Assembly: GCF_904067045.1 (NCBI RefSeq)
Contig: NZ_CAJFDC010000007.1
Location: 310,001 to 374,000 of the forward strand
Reading direction: 5' to 3'
DNA length: 64,000 nt
Source of the DNA: Pseudomonas sp. FEN
Lineage (GTDB): Bacteria > Pseudomonadota > Gammaproteobacteria > Pseudomonadales > Pseudomonadaceae
Under the pieces are notes generated by a model that did no database searches, was not told the DNA's origin, and was given only the letters and a program-made list of their open reading frames with translations. A program made the translations under genes and the position numbers. The first letter of the stretch is position 1, and every line of letters starts with the position of its first letter. Below are positions 51,262-60,499 of this stretch, piece by piece.

Positions 51262-52524
51262 ATGCCCGACCCCGCGCCGTTGCTGTTGCGCCACCACCGC
51301 CCTTTCCTGGCTTTCTGGCTGGCACGGATCTTTACCGCCAGCGGCTTCCAGATGCTCACCGTGGCCATCGGCTGGAACCTCTACCAACTGACTGGCAATG
51401 TGCTGGACCTGGGCCTGGTGGGCCTGGTGGAGTTCGCCCCGCGAGTGCTGTTCATGCTGCACACCGGCCATGTCGCCGACCGCTACGACCGGCGCAAGAT
51501 CGCGGCGCTGTGCCAGTCGTTACAGGCGCTGATTGCCCTGAGCCTGGCCATCGGCAGCGCAACCCACCACGTCACCCGGGAACTGATCTTTATCCTGGCA
51601 TTCCTGCTCGGCGCGGCGCGCTCTTTCGAAATGCCCACCACCCAGGCGCTGCTGCCCTCCATCGTGCCGACGGCGCTGTTTCCCCGCGCCGTGGCGTCGG
51701 CCCAGTCGGCCCAGCAACTGGCAACCATCGTCGCGCCGGCCCTCGGTGGCCTGCTCTACGCCCTGGGCAGCGTCTGGGTCTATGGCCCCACCGTGGCGCT
51801 GTATGTGATCGCCTGCCTGCTGATGCTCAGCCTGCCGGCCCGGCAGAGCAGCCTGAACAAGGGCAAGGCCACCCTCGATTCGCTGTTGGCGGGGATTCGC
51901 TTTATCCGCAGTCGCCCGGACATTCTCGGGGCCATTTCCCTGGACCTGTTCGCCGTGCTGCTGGGCGGCGCCACGGCCTTGCTGCCGGTGTTCGCCAAGG
52001 ACATCCTGCTGACCGGCGCCTGGGGCCTGGGCCTGTTGCGCTCGGCGCCGGCGGTGGGCGCCTTGCTGATGTCACTGTGGCTGGCGCGCTTTCCGGTGGA
52101 GCGCAAGGTCGGGCGGATCATGTTCAGCGCCGTCGGGGTGTTCGGCGTGGCAACCATTGCCTTCGGCCTGTCGACCTCGTTCTGGTTCTCCCTGGCGGTA
52201 CTGGTGGTACTGGGGGCGGCGGACATGATCAGCATGGTGATCCGCGCGTCCTTCGTGCAACTGGAGACCCCGGACGAGATGCGCGGCCGGGTCAGCGCCG
52301 TGAACGGGTTGTTTATCGGCGCCTCCAACCAGCTCGGTGAGTTCGAGTCAGGGCTGACGGCCCACTGGTTCGGCACCGTGCCCGCCGTGGTGCTGGGCGG
52401 CATCGGCACCCTGGTGATCACCGGAAGCTGGATGAAACTGTTTCCAACCCTGGCCCGGCGCGATCGCATGCACACAGCAGCACGCCAACCGGCCGAGGTG
52501 AGCACACCGGCGACAACCGCCTAG
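51262..52524 (+). CDS. MFS transporter (EntS/DHA3-like exporter)
   Basis: This 420-residue carrier has about 12 transmembrane helices and resembles the MFS_3 / EntS-type export group. LARIFTASGFQMLTVAIGWNLYQLTG begins the chain, and the loop 2-3 motif is HVADRYDRRKIAAL. PTTQALLPSIVP and a late DEMRGRVSAVNGLF motif are typical of this group. ATG 51262 is preferred over the GTG one codon upstream. No substrate can be assigned. It is divergent from cioA and converges with the next gene, the stop codons overlapping. Confidence 0.82.
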   Translation: MPDPAPLLLRHHRPFLAFWLARIFTASGFQMLTVAIGWNLYQLTGNVLDLGLVGLVEFAPRVLFMLHTGHVADRYDRRKIAALCQSLQALIALSLAIGSATHHVTRELIFILAFLLGAARSFEMPTTQALLPSIVPTALFPRAVASAQSAQQLATIVAPALGGLLYALGSVWVYGPTVALYVIACLLMLSLPARQSSLNKGKATLDSLLAGIRFIRSRPDILGAISLDLFAVLLGGATALLPVFAKDILLTGAWGLGLLRSAPAVGALLMSLWLARFPVERKVGRIMFSAVGVFGVATIAFGLSTSFWFSLAVLVVLGAADMISMVIRASFVQLETPDEMRGRVSAVNGLFIGASNQLGEFESGLTAHWFGTVPAVVLGGIGTLVITGSWMKLFPTLARRDRMHTAARQPAEVSTPATTA

Positions 52525-52973
52525 TGCGAGGCGATCTGAATGGCCGCGCCCATGGTCTGCACCGGTGCCGTCAGCGAACGGTCACTGACGCTGAAGGTAG
52601 CGATCTGCTGATCGTCCAGTTCAAACACATAGCTGAAGCTGTAACCCACCACCTGGCCGCCGGTGCAAGGCACGAACGGAGGGCGAAATTCGCACAGTGA
52701 ACTGCGCGACGCGTAGGCCAGTGGCGCGCCGTTGAGAAAGGCCTGCGGTCCGCGGCCATAACCCGACTCCACGACCGTCACGGTAATCGGCCCGCGGTGG
52801 TCACAGCGGGTTTGCCCGCGACCGTCGGACACGTCCTCGACACAGCCCTGGGACACCACCTTGTAGATCGCCACGCCGATCAACGATTGGGCCGGCGCGG
52901 CGGACACCGGCGCCAGCGTGCTGGCCATCACCATACCGACGGCCAAGGCCAGACTCTTCACTCGACTGCTCAT
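52521..52973 (-). CDS. Exported protein with four cysteines, unknown function
   Basis: This 150-residue protein has a signal peptide (LALAVGMVMASTLAPVSA). The mature part has four cysteines (SQGCVEDV, TRCDHRG, SLCEFRP and VPCTGG), enough for two disulfides, and reads like a small beta-sandwich (PITVTVVESGYG, SYVFELDDQQIATFSVSD). No family is recognised. Its stop codon shares two bases with the stop codon of the converging MFS gene. Confidence 0.72.
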   Translation of the reverse strand: MSSRVKSLALAVGMVMASTLAPVSAAPAQSLIGVAIYKVVSQGCVEDVSDGRGQTRCDHRGPITVTVVESGYGRGPQAFLNGAPLAYASRSSLCEFRPPFVPCTGGQVVGYSFSYVFELDDQQIATFSVSDRSLTAPVQTMGAAIQIASH

Positions 52974-53222
52974 AAACCCCTCCAGAAGGAACGCGCAGTA
53001 TGCCTCATGCCCCCGGCGACGGCAGCGCCGTACCGCACGAGGAAAAATTTTCCGCGCAGGTCCTGGCATCTTGCTTGCAACGCGCAGCCAACCGGCACAA
53101 ACCACTGGTATGATGCGCGGCTTTTTTCCACAGACAGAAGCTCATCAGGCCGCTAGAGTCTGTGCTTGGCTGTTTGCGGATCGATTCATTCACGGCGCCG
53201 AGTGCGCCACGGGGGAGCAGAG

Positions 53223-54518
53223 ATGCTGGAAAGGCTGTTTCAACTCAAGGCACACAATACCAATGTGCGCACCGAGATACTCGCGGGCGTCACCACCTTC
53301 CTGGCCATGGCCTACATCCTGTTCGTCAACCCGAGCATCCTCGGCGAAACGGGCATGGACAAGGGCGCGGTGTTTGTCGCCACCTGCCTGGCCGCGGCCT
53401 TCGGCTCGACGGTCATGGGCCTGATCGCCAACTACCCGATCGCCCTCGCACCGGGCATGGGCCTGAACGCCTTCTTCACCTACACCGTGGTCTTGCACAT
53501 GGGCCATACCTGGCAAGTCGCGCTGGGGGCGGTATTCATCTCGGCGGTGTGCTTCTTCGTGCTGTCGATCTTCCGCATCCGCGAATGGATCATCAACAGC
53601 ATCCCGCTGCCGCTGCGCTCGGCGATCGCCGCCGGTATCGGCCTGTTCCTGGCGCTGATCGCCCTGCACAACGCCGGCATCGTGGTGAGCAACCCGGCGA
53701 CCATGGTCGGCCTCGGCGACCTCAAGCAACCGGCACCGATCCTCGCCACCCTGGGCTTTGCCGCCATCGTCGCGCTGGACGCGCTGAAAGTTCGTGGCGC
53801 GGTGTTGATCGGCATTCTCGGCGTGACCATCGTCTCGATCCTGATGGGCTTCAGCCCGTTCGGTGGCATCGTCTCGGCACCGCCGTCACTGGCGCCGACC
53901 TTTCTGCAACTGGACATCAAGGGCGCCCTGAACATCGGCCTGGTCAGCGTGATCTTCGCTTTCCTGTTCGTCGACCTGTTCGACAACTCCGGCACCCTGA
54001 TCGGCGTCGCCAAGCGCGCCGGGCTGATGGGCAAGGACGGCCACATGCCGAAAATGGGCCGCGCGCTGATCGCCGACAGCACCGCCGCCATGGCCGGTTC
54101 GCTGCTGGGCACCTCGACCACCACCAGCTACATCGAATCGGCGGCGGGCGTCAGTGCCGGCGGGCGTACCGGTCTGACCGCCGTGGTGGTCGCCGTGCTG
54201 TTCCTGCTGGCGCTGTTCTTCGCCCCGCTGGCCGGCAGCGTTCCGGCGTTCGCCACCGCGCCGGCGCTGCTGTTCGTCGCCGTGCTGATGACTTCGGGCC
54301 TGGCGGAAATCAACTGGGATGACATCACCGAAGCCGCACCGGTGGTGGTTACCGCCCTGGCCATGCCTTTCACCTATTCCATCGCCAATGGCATCGCGTT
54401 CGGCTTCATTGCCTGGACCGCGATCAAGCTGCTGTCCGGTCGCGGCCGCGAGCTGAACCCGGCGCTGGTGATCCTGTCGATTCTGTTCGTTATCAAGCTG
54501 GGCTGGTTCAACGCATGA
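53223..54518 (+). CDS. NCS2/AzgA-type purine permease
   Basis: This 431-residue inner-membrane permease of the AzgA-like NCS2 group takes up adenine, hypoxanthine or guanine. Family features are [20 protein letters not shown], the [10 protein letters not shown] motif, [15 protein letters not shown] and [13 protein letters not shown]. The ATG at 53223 follows GGGGAGCAG and gives family length; the frame is open 19 codons further up. Its stop overlaps the trmA start by 4 nt. The order permease-trmA is the P. aeruginosa PA4719-PA4720 arrangement. Specificity among purines is not read here. Confidence 0.9.
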   Translation: MLERLFQLKAHNTNVRTEILAGVTTFLAMAYILFVNPSILGETGMDKGAVFVATCLAAAFGSTVMGLIANYPIALAPGMGLNAFFTYTVVLHMGHTWQVALGAVFISAVCFFVLSIFRIREWIINSIPLPLRSAIAAGIGLFLALIALHNAGIVVSNPATMVGLGDLKQPAPILATLGFAAIVALDALKVRGAVLIGILGVTIVSILMGFSPFGGIVSAPPSLAPTFLQLDIKGALNIGLVSVIFAFLFVDLFDNSGTLIGVAKRAGLMGKDGHMPKMGRALIADSTAAMAGSLLGTSTTTSYIESAAGVSAGGRTGLTAVVVAVLFLLALFFAPLAGSVPAFATAPALLFVAVLMTSGLAEINWDDITEAAPVVVTALAMPFTYSIANGIAFGFIAWTAIKLLSGRGRELNPALVILSILFVIKLGWFNA

Positions 54519-55594
54519 CTTTCGATTCCAACATCTACACCGCTCAGCTCGAAGACAAGGTCGCGCTCTTGCGCGATCTGCTGGCACCGTTCGACGCCCC
54601 CGAACCGCGGGTGTTCGACTCGCCACTGCGGCACTTTCGCCTACGGGCGGAGTTCCGCCTGTGGCGCCAGGCCGGTGAACGCCACTACGCGATGTTTGCC
54701 CAGGACGACAAGCGCACTCCGCTCCTGATCGAAGACTTTCCCATCGCCAGCCTGCGCATCAACGAATTGATGCCCAAGCTCAAGGCCGCCTGGCAGGCCA
54801 GCGCGCCGCTGAGCCACAAGCTGTTCCAGGTGGAGTTCCTGACCACCCTGGCGGGCGACGCGATGATCACCCTGTGCTATCACCGCCCGCTGGACGAGCA
54901 CTGGCAAACCGCCGCCGAGCAACTGGCCGCCGACCTTGGCGTCAGCATCATCGGCCGCTCCAAGGGCAAGCGCGTAGTGATCGGCCACGACTACGTGGTG
55001 GAAAAGTTCGAGATTGCCGGACGCACCTTCAGCTACCGGCAACCGGAAGGAGCCTTCACCCAGCCCAACGGCACGGTGAACCAGAAGATGCTCAACTGGG
55101 CCTATGAGGCCTTGGGTGAGCGCTCCGACGATCTGCTCGAGTTGTACTGCGGCAACGGCAACTTCACCCTGCCGCTGGCGACCCGGGTGCGCAGGGTGCT
55201 GGCCACCGAAATCAGCAAGACCTCGGTCAGTGCCGCCTTGAGCAACCTCGACGAGAACGCCGTGGGCAACGTGAACCTGGTGCGCCTGTCGGCCGAGGAA
55301 CTGACCGAAGCGTTGAACGAAGTGCGGCCGTTCCGGCGCCTGCACGGCATTGACCTGAAAAGCTATGAGTTCGGCAGCGTGTTCGTCGACCCGCCGCGCG
55401 CCGGCATGGACCCGGACACCTGCGAACTGACCCGGCGTTTCGACAATATCCTGTACATCTCCTGCAACCCCGAGACCCTGGCGGCGAATATCGCGCAACT
55501 GCACGATACCCACCGCATCGAACGCTGCGCGCTGTTCGATCAATTCCCCTGGACCCACCATATGGAATCCGGGGTGTTGCTGACCCGCCGCTGA
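54515..55594 (+). CDS. trmA: tRNA (uracil-5-)-methyltransferase
   Basis: TrmA makes m5U54 (ribothymidine) in the T loop of tRNA. The 359-residue protein has the SAM motif [15 protein letters not shown] and the catalytic block [12 protein letters not shown] with [11 protein letters not shown] (nucleophilic Cys). Its start overlaps the permease stop as ATGA, so the two genes are translationally coupled. It is followed by a REP region. Confidence 0.96.
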   Translation: MTFDSNIYTAQLEDKVALLRDLLAPFDAPEPRVFDSPLRHFRLRAEFRLWRQAGERHYAMFAQDDKRTPLLIEDFPIASLRINELMPKLKAAWQASAPLSHKLFQVEFLTTLAGDAMITLCYHRPLDEHWQTAAEQLAADLGVSIIGRSKGKRVVIGHDYVVEKFEIAGRTFSYRQPEGAFTQPNGTVNQKMLNWAYEALGERSDDLLELYCGNGNFTLPLATRVRRVLATEISKTSVSAALSNLDENAVGNVNLVRLSAEELTEALNEVRPFRRLHGIDLKSYEFGSVFVDPPRAGMDPDTCELTRRFDNILYISCNPETLAANIAQLHDTHRIERCALFDQFPWTHHMESGVLLTRR

Positions 55595-55639
55595 AACCGG
55601 GTAAGGGCCAATCCCGTAAACCAAGCCCGAACGCGTCCC

Positions 55640-55730
55640 CTGTGGGAGCGGAGCTTGCTCGCGAGGAGGCCCTTGAAGCCGCTAAAAGCTTCGCGGCGGT
55701 GCGGCGATCCGACAAGCAGCGCTCCCACAG
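55640..55730. repeat. REP pair (BIME) after trmA
   Basis: CTGTGGGAGCGGAGCTTGCTCGCG and the arm GACAAGCAGCGCTCCCACAG are inverted over 91 nt between converging genes. Confidence 0.7.
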
Positions 55731-55739
55731 CCACCCAGT

Positions 55740-56587
55740 TCAGTCCCTCACAAACCCGAACAACTCGGCTGCCGTATTGCACAGCAGATGCTGGCGCAGC
55801 GGCGCGGCGCAAGCCAGACGGCGCAGACGATCGAGCTCCGAGCCGAAACTCACCTCCTGCTCATGCTGGGTATGCGGCCAATCGCTGCCCCACAACAGCC
55901 GCTCCGGGCCCACGGTTTGCAACATCAGCGACAAGGCCTTTTCCGCGAAATGCAGGTTCTCCATCGGCGTCCCGCCCAGCCGGTAGATACCCGAGACCTT
56001 GATCCACAAGCGCCCGCCTTCACCCAGCGCAAGCAGACGGGCAAAGGCCGCTTGCTCGAGCCCAAGCCGGGCATCGGGACGGCCAAAATGATCGACCACC
56101 ACCTTGCATCCCCGCGCCAACAGGCACTCGACCAACACCGGCAGATCCTCCAACTGACGATGCACTTCGACATGCCAGTCGAGGTGCCGCAGATACTGGA
56201 AAAACACCTGCCACGACGCCTCGGCAAAGTCCGGCAACGCCTGCCCCATCAGATTCAAGCGCACGCCCACGACGCCGAGCCCGGCCATCCGTTGCAGCTC
56301 GCTGAAAACGATATCGCGCTCGACCACCACCACCCCGCGCAGTTGTTCGGGGGCCTGCTGCAACGCCGCCAATAAGTAACTGTTGTCGGTGCCAAGGAAG
56401 CTCGGCTGCACCAGCACGCCATGGCTCAGGTCGTTTTCCCGCAAGCGCGCCAGGTAATCGGCCAGGGGGCGTCGTAGTCCGGCGCATAACGGCGCACGGC
56501 CGCCAGCCCCAGGCCACGCTGGAAAACATGGGCATGGGCATCGATGCCGCGAATCGGCAGTGGGCAAGTCTCGGACATGGAACTCAT
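55740..56587 (-). pseudogene. Amidohydrolase (PF04909-like), broken by a one-base frameshift
   Basis: The 5' part reads MSSMSETCPLPIRGIDAHAHVFQRG with the HxH metal motif, then shifts frame after YAPDYDAP. The rest continues in the next frame from LADYLARLREND to LWGSDWPHTQHEQEV and NTAAELFGF, typical of 2-pyrone-4,6-dicarboxylate hydrolase-like amidohydrolases. The shift is at a run of five G residues (56465-56469 on the plus strand); six would restore one frame of about 282 codons. This is either a true pseudogene or a homopolymer error. The start could also be 56578. It follows the MFS gene in a GntR-MFS-hydrolase cluster. Confidence 0.8.
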
Positions 56588-56650
56588 CTATGGCTGAAGC
56601 GCCGCAAAGGGCGGCGCGATAAAAGTTGAATCACGCCTGAACGCAAACTT

Positions 56651-56737
56651 TGTAGGAGCCGGCTGGCCGGCGATGGGGCCGTTGAGCCTTGCGCCGCCCA
56701 TACAGACGCCTTCGCGGGCAAGCCCTGCTCCTACAGG
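56651..56737. repeat. REP pair (BIME) between MFS and amidohydrolase genes
   Basis: TGTAGGAGCCGGCTGGCCGGCGATGG is inverted against TTCGCGGGCAAGCCCTGCTCCTACA over 87 nt, within an apparent operon. Confidence 0.75.
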
Positions 56738-56750
56738 TTTTGTGGTGTTC

Positions 56751-58034
56751 TCAGGATAACTGGCGGACATTGGCGCCCTTGGCCGGCACGGTCTGCGTCG
56801 CGACCTCCTGCAGATTACGGCCCTTGGTTTCCGGCAGGGCCAGCGCGGCCAGCACCGCCACGCCATAGGCGATCCCCGCATCGATACCAATGGCCGAACC
56901 GAGGGACATCGACTCACTCATATGCCCGACCATGAACGGGAACAGCGCCGACAGCACCCGCCCGAAGTTGTAGCAGAAACCCACCCCGGCACCGCGGACA
57001 TCCGCCGGATACAGTTCATTGAAGAATGAGCCCAGGCTGGCCGGGATCCCGGCGGCAAAGAAGCCCAGGGGGAAACCGAGAAACAGCATCTGCGTGTTGC
57101 TCAACGGCAGGAACAGATAGCACTGCACCGTGACCACGCAGCAGAAGGCAAAGAGAATGATGTTCTTGCGCCGCCCGATACGGTCCAGCAGCAGGCCACT
57201 GACGATACAACCGAACCAGAACGCGACGATGATCACCGCCAGGTAACCGCCGGAACTCAATACCGAAAGGTTGCGCTCGGTCTTGAGGAAAGTCGGCAGC
57301 CAGGTCATCACCGCGTGGTAGCCGCCATGCGCGCCCAGGCCGAGAACGCCGCCCAGCAGCGTCACCCGCAGCAGCTCGGGACGAAAGATCGCTGCCATCG
57401 AGGCCAGCAGGCCACATCCCGCGGCCTTGGCCCGGCGTTGCGCGCCGTCAGGCTCGACCACGCTGCGCCGCACATAAATCACCAGCAGTGCCGGCAACAA
57501 CCCCACCAGGAACATCACGCGCCAGGCCATGGCCTCGGGCACGAAAGTGTAGATCAGGGTGAACACCCCGACCGCCGCGCCCCAACCGATCGCCCAGGCA
57601 CTCTGCACCGCGCCCATGACCTTGCCGCGATAGCGCGCCTGGATGGTCTCGGCCATCAGCACCGCCCCCGCCGCCCACTCGCCGCCGATGCCGAAGCCCT
57701 GTAACGCCTTGACCACCAGCAACTGGTGAAAGCCGCTGACAAAGGCCGAGAGAAAGGTGAACAGCGAAAACCAGAGAATCATCCATTGCAAGGTACGGAC
57801 CCGACCATAGCGGTCGGACAACGTGCCACCGAGCCAGCCACCGATGGCCGAAGTCACCAGGGTCACGCCACTGACCAGCCCGGCATCGCCCTTGCTCAGG
57901 GCGAAGGCGGCGATCAGGGCCGGAATCGCCAGGCCGAACATTTGCACTTCCAGTGCATCCAGGGACCAACCGCCAAAGCAGGCCCAGAATGTCTTGCGCT
58001 CCCTCGAGGTGATGTCGCGATACCAACTGAACAT
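56751..58034 (-). CDS. MFS metabolite:proton symporter
   Basis: This 427-residue carrier has 12 predicted helices. It shows the family pattern GGWSLDALEVQMFGLAIPALI in helix 1, GGTLSDRYGRVRTL in loop 2-3 and GFGIGGEWAAGAVLMAE in helix 4. SGLLLDRIGRRKNII follows in loop 8-9. This is the aromatic-acid/sialate type of MFS. It lies between a GntR/UTRA regulator and a broken amidohydrolase, suggesting uptake of a carboxylated or lactone substrate; the compound is unknown. The regulator ends 41 nt upstream. Confidence 0.85.
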   Translation of the reverse strand: MFSWYRDITSRERKTFWACFGGWSLDALEVQMFGLAIPALIAAFALSKGDAGLVSGVTLVTSAIGGWLGGTLSDRYGRVRTLQWMILWFSLFTFLSAFVSGFHQLLVVKALQGFGIGGEWAAGAVLMAETIQARYRGKVMGAVQSAWAIGWGAAVGVFTLIYTFVPEAMAWRVMFLVGLLPALLVIYVRRSVVEPDGAQRRAKAAGCGLLASMAAIFRPELLRVTLLGGVLGLGAHGGYHAVMTWLPTFLKTERNLSVLSSGGYLAVIIVAFWFGCIVSGLLLDRIGRRKNIILFAFCCVVTVQCYLFLPLSNTQMLFLGFPLGFFAAGIPASLGSFFNELYPADVRGAGVGFCYNFGRVLSALFPFMVGHMSESMSLGSAIGIDAGIAYGVAVLAALALPETKGRNLQEVATQTVPAKGANVRQLS

Positions 58035-58075
58035 GATTTCTTATCCTTATAGGTAAACGGGGGAGCCTTCAGGGC

Positions 58076-58807
58076 TCAGCGAATCTCGACGCTGTAGCGG
58101 AAGTGGCTGGCATGGCCACGGGAACGCCGCCATTCCAGCGGCTGGCCGGCATAGTCGCGAGCCAAGCGCTCGATCACCACCACCGGACTGTTGGCCTCGA
58201 TCTGCAACAGCCGCGCATGCGCCTCGCCCACCGCTTCGGCGGTGAGGGTTTCCTCGGCACAGGCGACGACCTGGCCGCAGAGCTCTTCGTAGATCGGATA
58301 GAGCAGCGGGCCCTGACGGTCGAGGTCGGCGCTCAGCAAGGCCTGGAACGGTGCCTTGGGCAACCAGATCTCCTCGGCCAGCACCGGCGTGCCGGCCAGC
58401 AAGCGCAGACGGACCAGGCGGATCACCTCGGCCTCGGGCGGCAGTCCCAGGACCTGGCTGACGGCAGAAGGCGCGAGCAGGGAATCGATATTGAGGATCC
58501 GGCTCTCCGGCACTTGGCGCTCACCGGCCAGATTCTGGAAACGGAAAAAGCGGAACAGCGAAGACTGGAACTGCGGACGGCGGATAAAAGTGCCCCGGCC
58601 CTGATGGCGTTCAAGGATGCGCTCCTCCACCAGCTTGTCGATGGCCTTGCGCACGGTGCCGATGGACAGCTGGTACTCGCCGGCCAGCACCGCTTCGGTG
58701 GGAATCGCTTCGCCCGGGCGCCAGCGATTGTTGGCGATCTGTCGGGCCAGCTCATCGCGTAGGCGTTGATAAAGGGGCAGGCGTTCGTCGCTGGAAAGAC
58801 TATTCAT
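58076..58807 (-). CDS. GntR/UTRA (HutC subfamily) transcriptional regulator
   Basis: This 243-residue regulator has an N-terminal GntR winged helix (residues 12-75, IPTEAVLAGEYQLSIGTVRKAIDKLVEE, wing RHQGRGTFIRR) and a C-terminal UTRA effector domain (about 95-240, EVIRLVRLRLLAGTPVLAEE). It heads a minus-strand unit with the MFS carrier and amidohydrolase, so local control of uptake and breakdown of one substrate is likely. A palindromic AT-rich site lies 17 nt upstream of its ATG. Confidence 0.88.
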   Translation of the reverse strand: MNSLSSDERLPLYQRLRDELARQIANNRWRPGEAIPTEAVLAGEYQLSIGTVRKAIDKLVEERILERHQGRGTFIRRPQFQSSLFRFFRFQNLAGERQVPESRILNIDSLLAPSAVSQVLGLPPEAEVIRLVRLRLLAGTPVLAEEIWLPKAPFQALLSADLDRQGPLLYPIYEELCGQVVACAEETLTAEAVGEAHARLLQIEANSPVVVIERLARDYAGQPLEWRRSRGHASHFRYSVEIR

Positions 58808-58823
58808 TCTTGTGGTTATCCAG

Positions 58824-58835
58824 TCATCTATATGA
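58824..58835. promoter_or_regulatory. Candidate GntR/UTRA operator
   Basis: TCATCTATATGA has perfect TCAT/ATGA arms around CTAT, is AT-rich as HutC-subfamily sites usually are, and lies just upstream of the regulator gene. Autoregulation is plausible but unproven. Confidence 0.3.
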
Positions 58836-59047
58836 ATTTTTCCCGAGTATTCTCCTTCAATGAAAAAGCGTCAAGGGTCGGGTCGATCACCGGTCACGGG
58901 GTTGCACTGGTTTCCCGGAAACATCCAGCCCCCCACACCTTCGGCATGGGTCAGGCCCGGGATCCACTGCAAACGGAAGATTTCCCGAGAACTGTTCGCT
59001 GATCGAACACTAACGAACCTGGTTGGCTTCTGGCACCGTCAGTTCAT

Positions 59048-59075
59048 TTGACTTGGATTAACCAGTTAGTACATT
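59048..59075 (+). promoter_or_regulatory. Promoter of the aroQ-dehydrogenase operon
   Basis: TTGACT (59048-59053) and TACATT (59070-59075) are separated by 16 nt. The palindrome at 59057-59070 fills the spacer, an arrangement typical of TetR-family repression. Confidence 0.55.
59057..59070. promoter_or_regulatory. Candidate TetR operator (copy 1)
   Basis: ATTAACCAGTTAGT is an imperfect palindrome with AAC-CA-GTT at its centre. The 11-mer AACCAGTTAGT is repeated exactly at 63520-63530 upstream of the MFS carrier. Confidence 0.6.
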
Positions 59076-59139
59076 TTATCCCTACAGACCCGATTGCCTT
59101 CTCGTGGTCCAAGCCAAAAACAACAACGGAGATCCCCTG

Positions 59140-59580
59140 ATGCCCCCTATCGTCCTGGTGCTCAACGGCCCGAACCTGAACCTGCTCGGCGTGCGTGAGC
59201 CGGCAACCTACGGCCACGAAACCCTGGCGGACATTTCCGCCCTGTGCGGTCGCGCGGCCGCTGAACTGGGCCTGACCGTGGAGTTTCGCCAGACCAACCA
59301 TGAAGGTGAACTGCTGGACTGGATTCACGCCGCCCGTGGCCGCTGTGCCGGGATCGTCATCAATCCGGCCGCCTGGACCCACACCTCGGTGGCGATCCGC
59401 GATGCGTTGGTGGCCAGTGAATTACCGGTGATCGAAGTGCACCTGTCCAACGTCCACGCCCGCGAACTGTTTCGCCATCACTCATTCGTATCGTCCATCG
59501 CCACGGGGGTGATGTGCGGGTTCGGCAGCCATGGCTATCGCCTGGCGCTGGACTATTTCAGCCAGAAATTGAAGGGATAA
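59140..59580 (+). CDS. aroQ: Type II 3-dehydroquinate dehydratase
   Basis: This 146-residue type II dehydroquinase interconverts 3-dehydroquinate and 3-dehydroshikimate. It has the active-site motif [18 protein letters not shown] with catalytic Tyr24, plus [17 protein letters not shown] and [18 protein letters not shown] with the catalytic His. Being in a quinate-catabolic cluster, it is probably the catabolic (QuiB-type) enzyme rather than the housekeeping one. Its own promoter lies 65-92 nt upstream. The dehydrogenase gene follows after 5 nt. Confidence 0.93.
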   Translation: MPPIVLVLNGPNLNLLGVREPATYGHETLADISALCGRAAAELGLTVEFRQTNHEGELLDWIHAARGRCAGIVINPAAWTHTSVAIRDALVASELPVIEVHLSNVHARELFRHHSFVSSIATGVMCGFGSHGYRLALDYFSQKLKG

Positions 59581-59585
59581 ACGGA

Positions 59586-60440
59586 ATGTCACAAAACCAC
59601 AGCAAAAGCATACTGGCCGGACTGATCGGCTCTGGTATCCAGGCTTCGCGCACGCCGGCCCTGCATGAGCACGAGGGCGATGCCCAAGGTTTGCGCTATC
59701 TGTATCGGCTGATCGACCTGGACCCGTTGCAGCTGGACATCAACGCCCTGCCCGAGCTGTTACTGGCCGCCGAACGCATGGCGTTCACCGGGTTGAACAT
59801 CACCTTTCCCTGCAAGCAGGCGATTATTCCCCTGCTCGATGAACTGTCCCCGGAGGCGCGGGGGATTGGCGCGGTGAACACGGTGGTGTTCAAGGACGGT
59901 AAACGGGTGGGCCACAATACCGACTGCCTGGGCTTCGCCGAAGGCTTTCGCCGTGGGCTCCAGGGGGTCGCGCTGGAGCATGTGGTGCAGATGGGCGCGG
60001 GCGGCGCGGGCGCGGCGGTGGCGCATGCACTGCTCGACGAAGGTGTACGACAGTTGACCATCTTCGACGTCGACAGCCGCCGCGCGCAAAGCCTGGCGGA
60101 CAACCTCAATCAACACTTTGCCGGTGGCCGGGCCAAGGCTGGAAGCGATTTGCCTACGGCCATGGCGCAGGCGGACGGCCTGGTCAACACCACGCCGATG
60201 GGCATGGCCAAGCTGCCCGGCATGCCGGTCCCGCGGGAGCTGCTGCGCGCCGAACTGTGGGTGGCGGAAATCGTGTATTTCCCGCTGGAAACCGAACTGT
60301 TGCGCAACGCCCGGGAACTGGGTTGCCGCACGCTGGACGGCGGGACGATGGCGGTGTTCCAGGCGGTCAAGGCATTTGAACTGTTCAGCGGCGTGACCGC
60401 GGACGCGCAGCGGATGCTGGAGCATTTTCAGAGTCTATAA
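59586..60440 (+). CDS. Quinate/shikimate dehydrogenase (NAD-type, AroE family)
   Basis: This 284-residue AroE-family enzyme oxidises quinate to 3-dehydroquinate and/or shikimate to 3-dehydroshikimate. The substrate loop reads SRTPALHEHEG, as in C. glutamicum quinate/shikimate dehydrogenase, not the SHSxSP of biosynthetic AroE. Catalytic Lys is in ITFPCKQAI and Asp in GHNTDCLGF. An acidic residue after beta-2 (IFDVDSRRAQ) predicts NAD+ preference. It lies 5 nt after aroQ, so the two are one operon. Direction in the cell is inferred to be catabolic from context. Confidence 0.87.
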   Translation: MSQNHSKSILAGLIGSGIQASRTPALHEHEGDAQGLRYLYRLIDLDPLQLDINALPELLLAAERMAFTGLNITFPCKQAIIPLLDELSPEARGIGAVNTVVFKDGKRVGHNTDCLGFAEGFRRGLQGVALEHVVQMGAGGAGAAVAHALLDEGVRQLTIFDVDSRRAQSLADNLNQHFAGGRAKAGSDLPTAMAQADGLVNTTPMGMAKLPGMPVPRELLRAELWVAEIVYFPLETELLRNARELGCRTLDGGTMAVFQAVKAFELFSGVTADAQRMLEHFQSL

Positions 60441-60499
60441 GACTCACCTGGCTGAGCTTTAGGCAAAATAAAGCTCAGCACTGCTCAGCGTTCGGCTGT

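Larger units (their letters stand above)
58808..59139. other. Divergent region between GntR and aroQ genes
   Basis: No gene is seen in these 332 nt. The left end has a candidate GntR site (58824-58835). The right end has the aroQ promoter with an embedded operator (59048-59075). The middle, 58850-59040, shows an AACCTGGTT half-palindrome near 59017 but nothing else clear. Confidence 0.6.
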
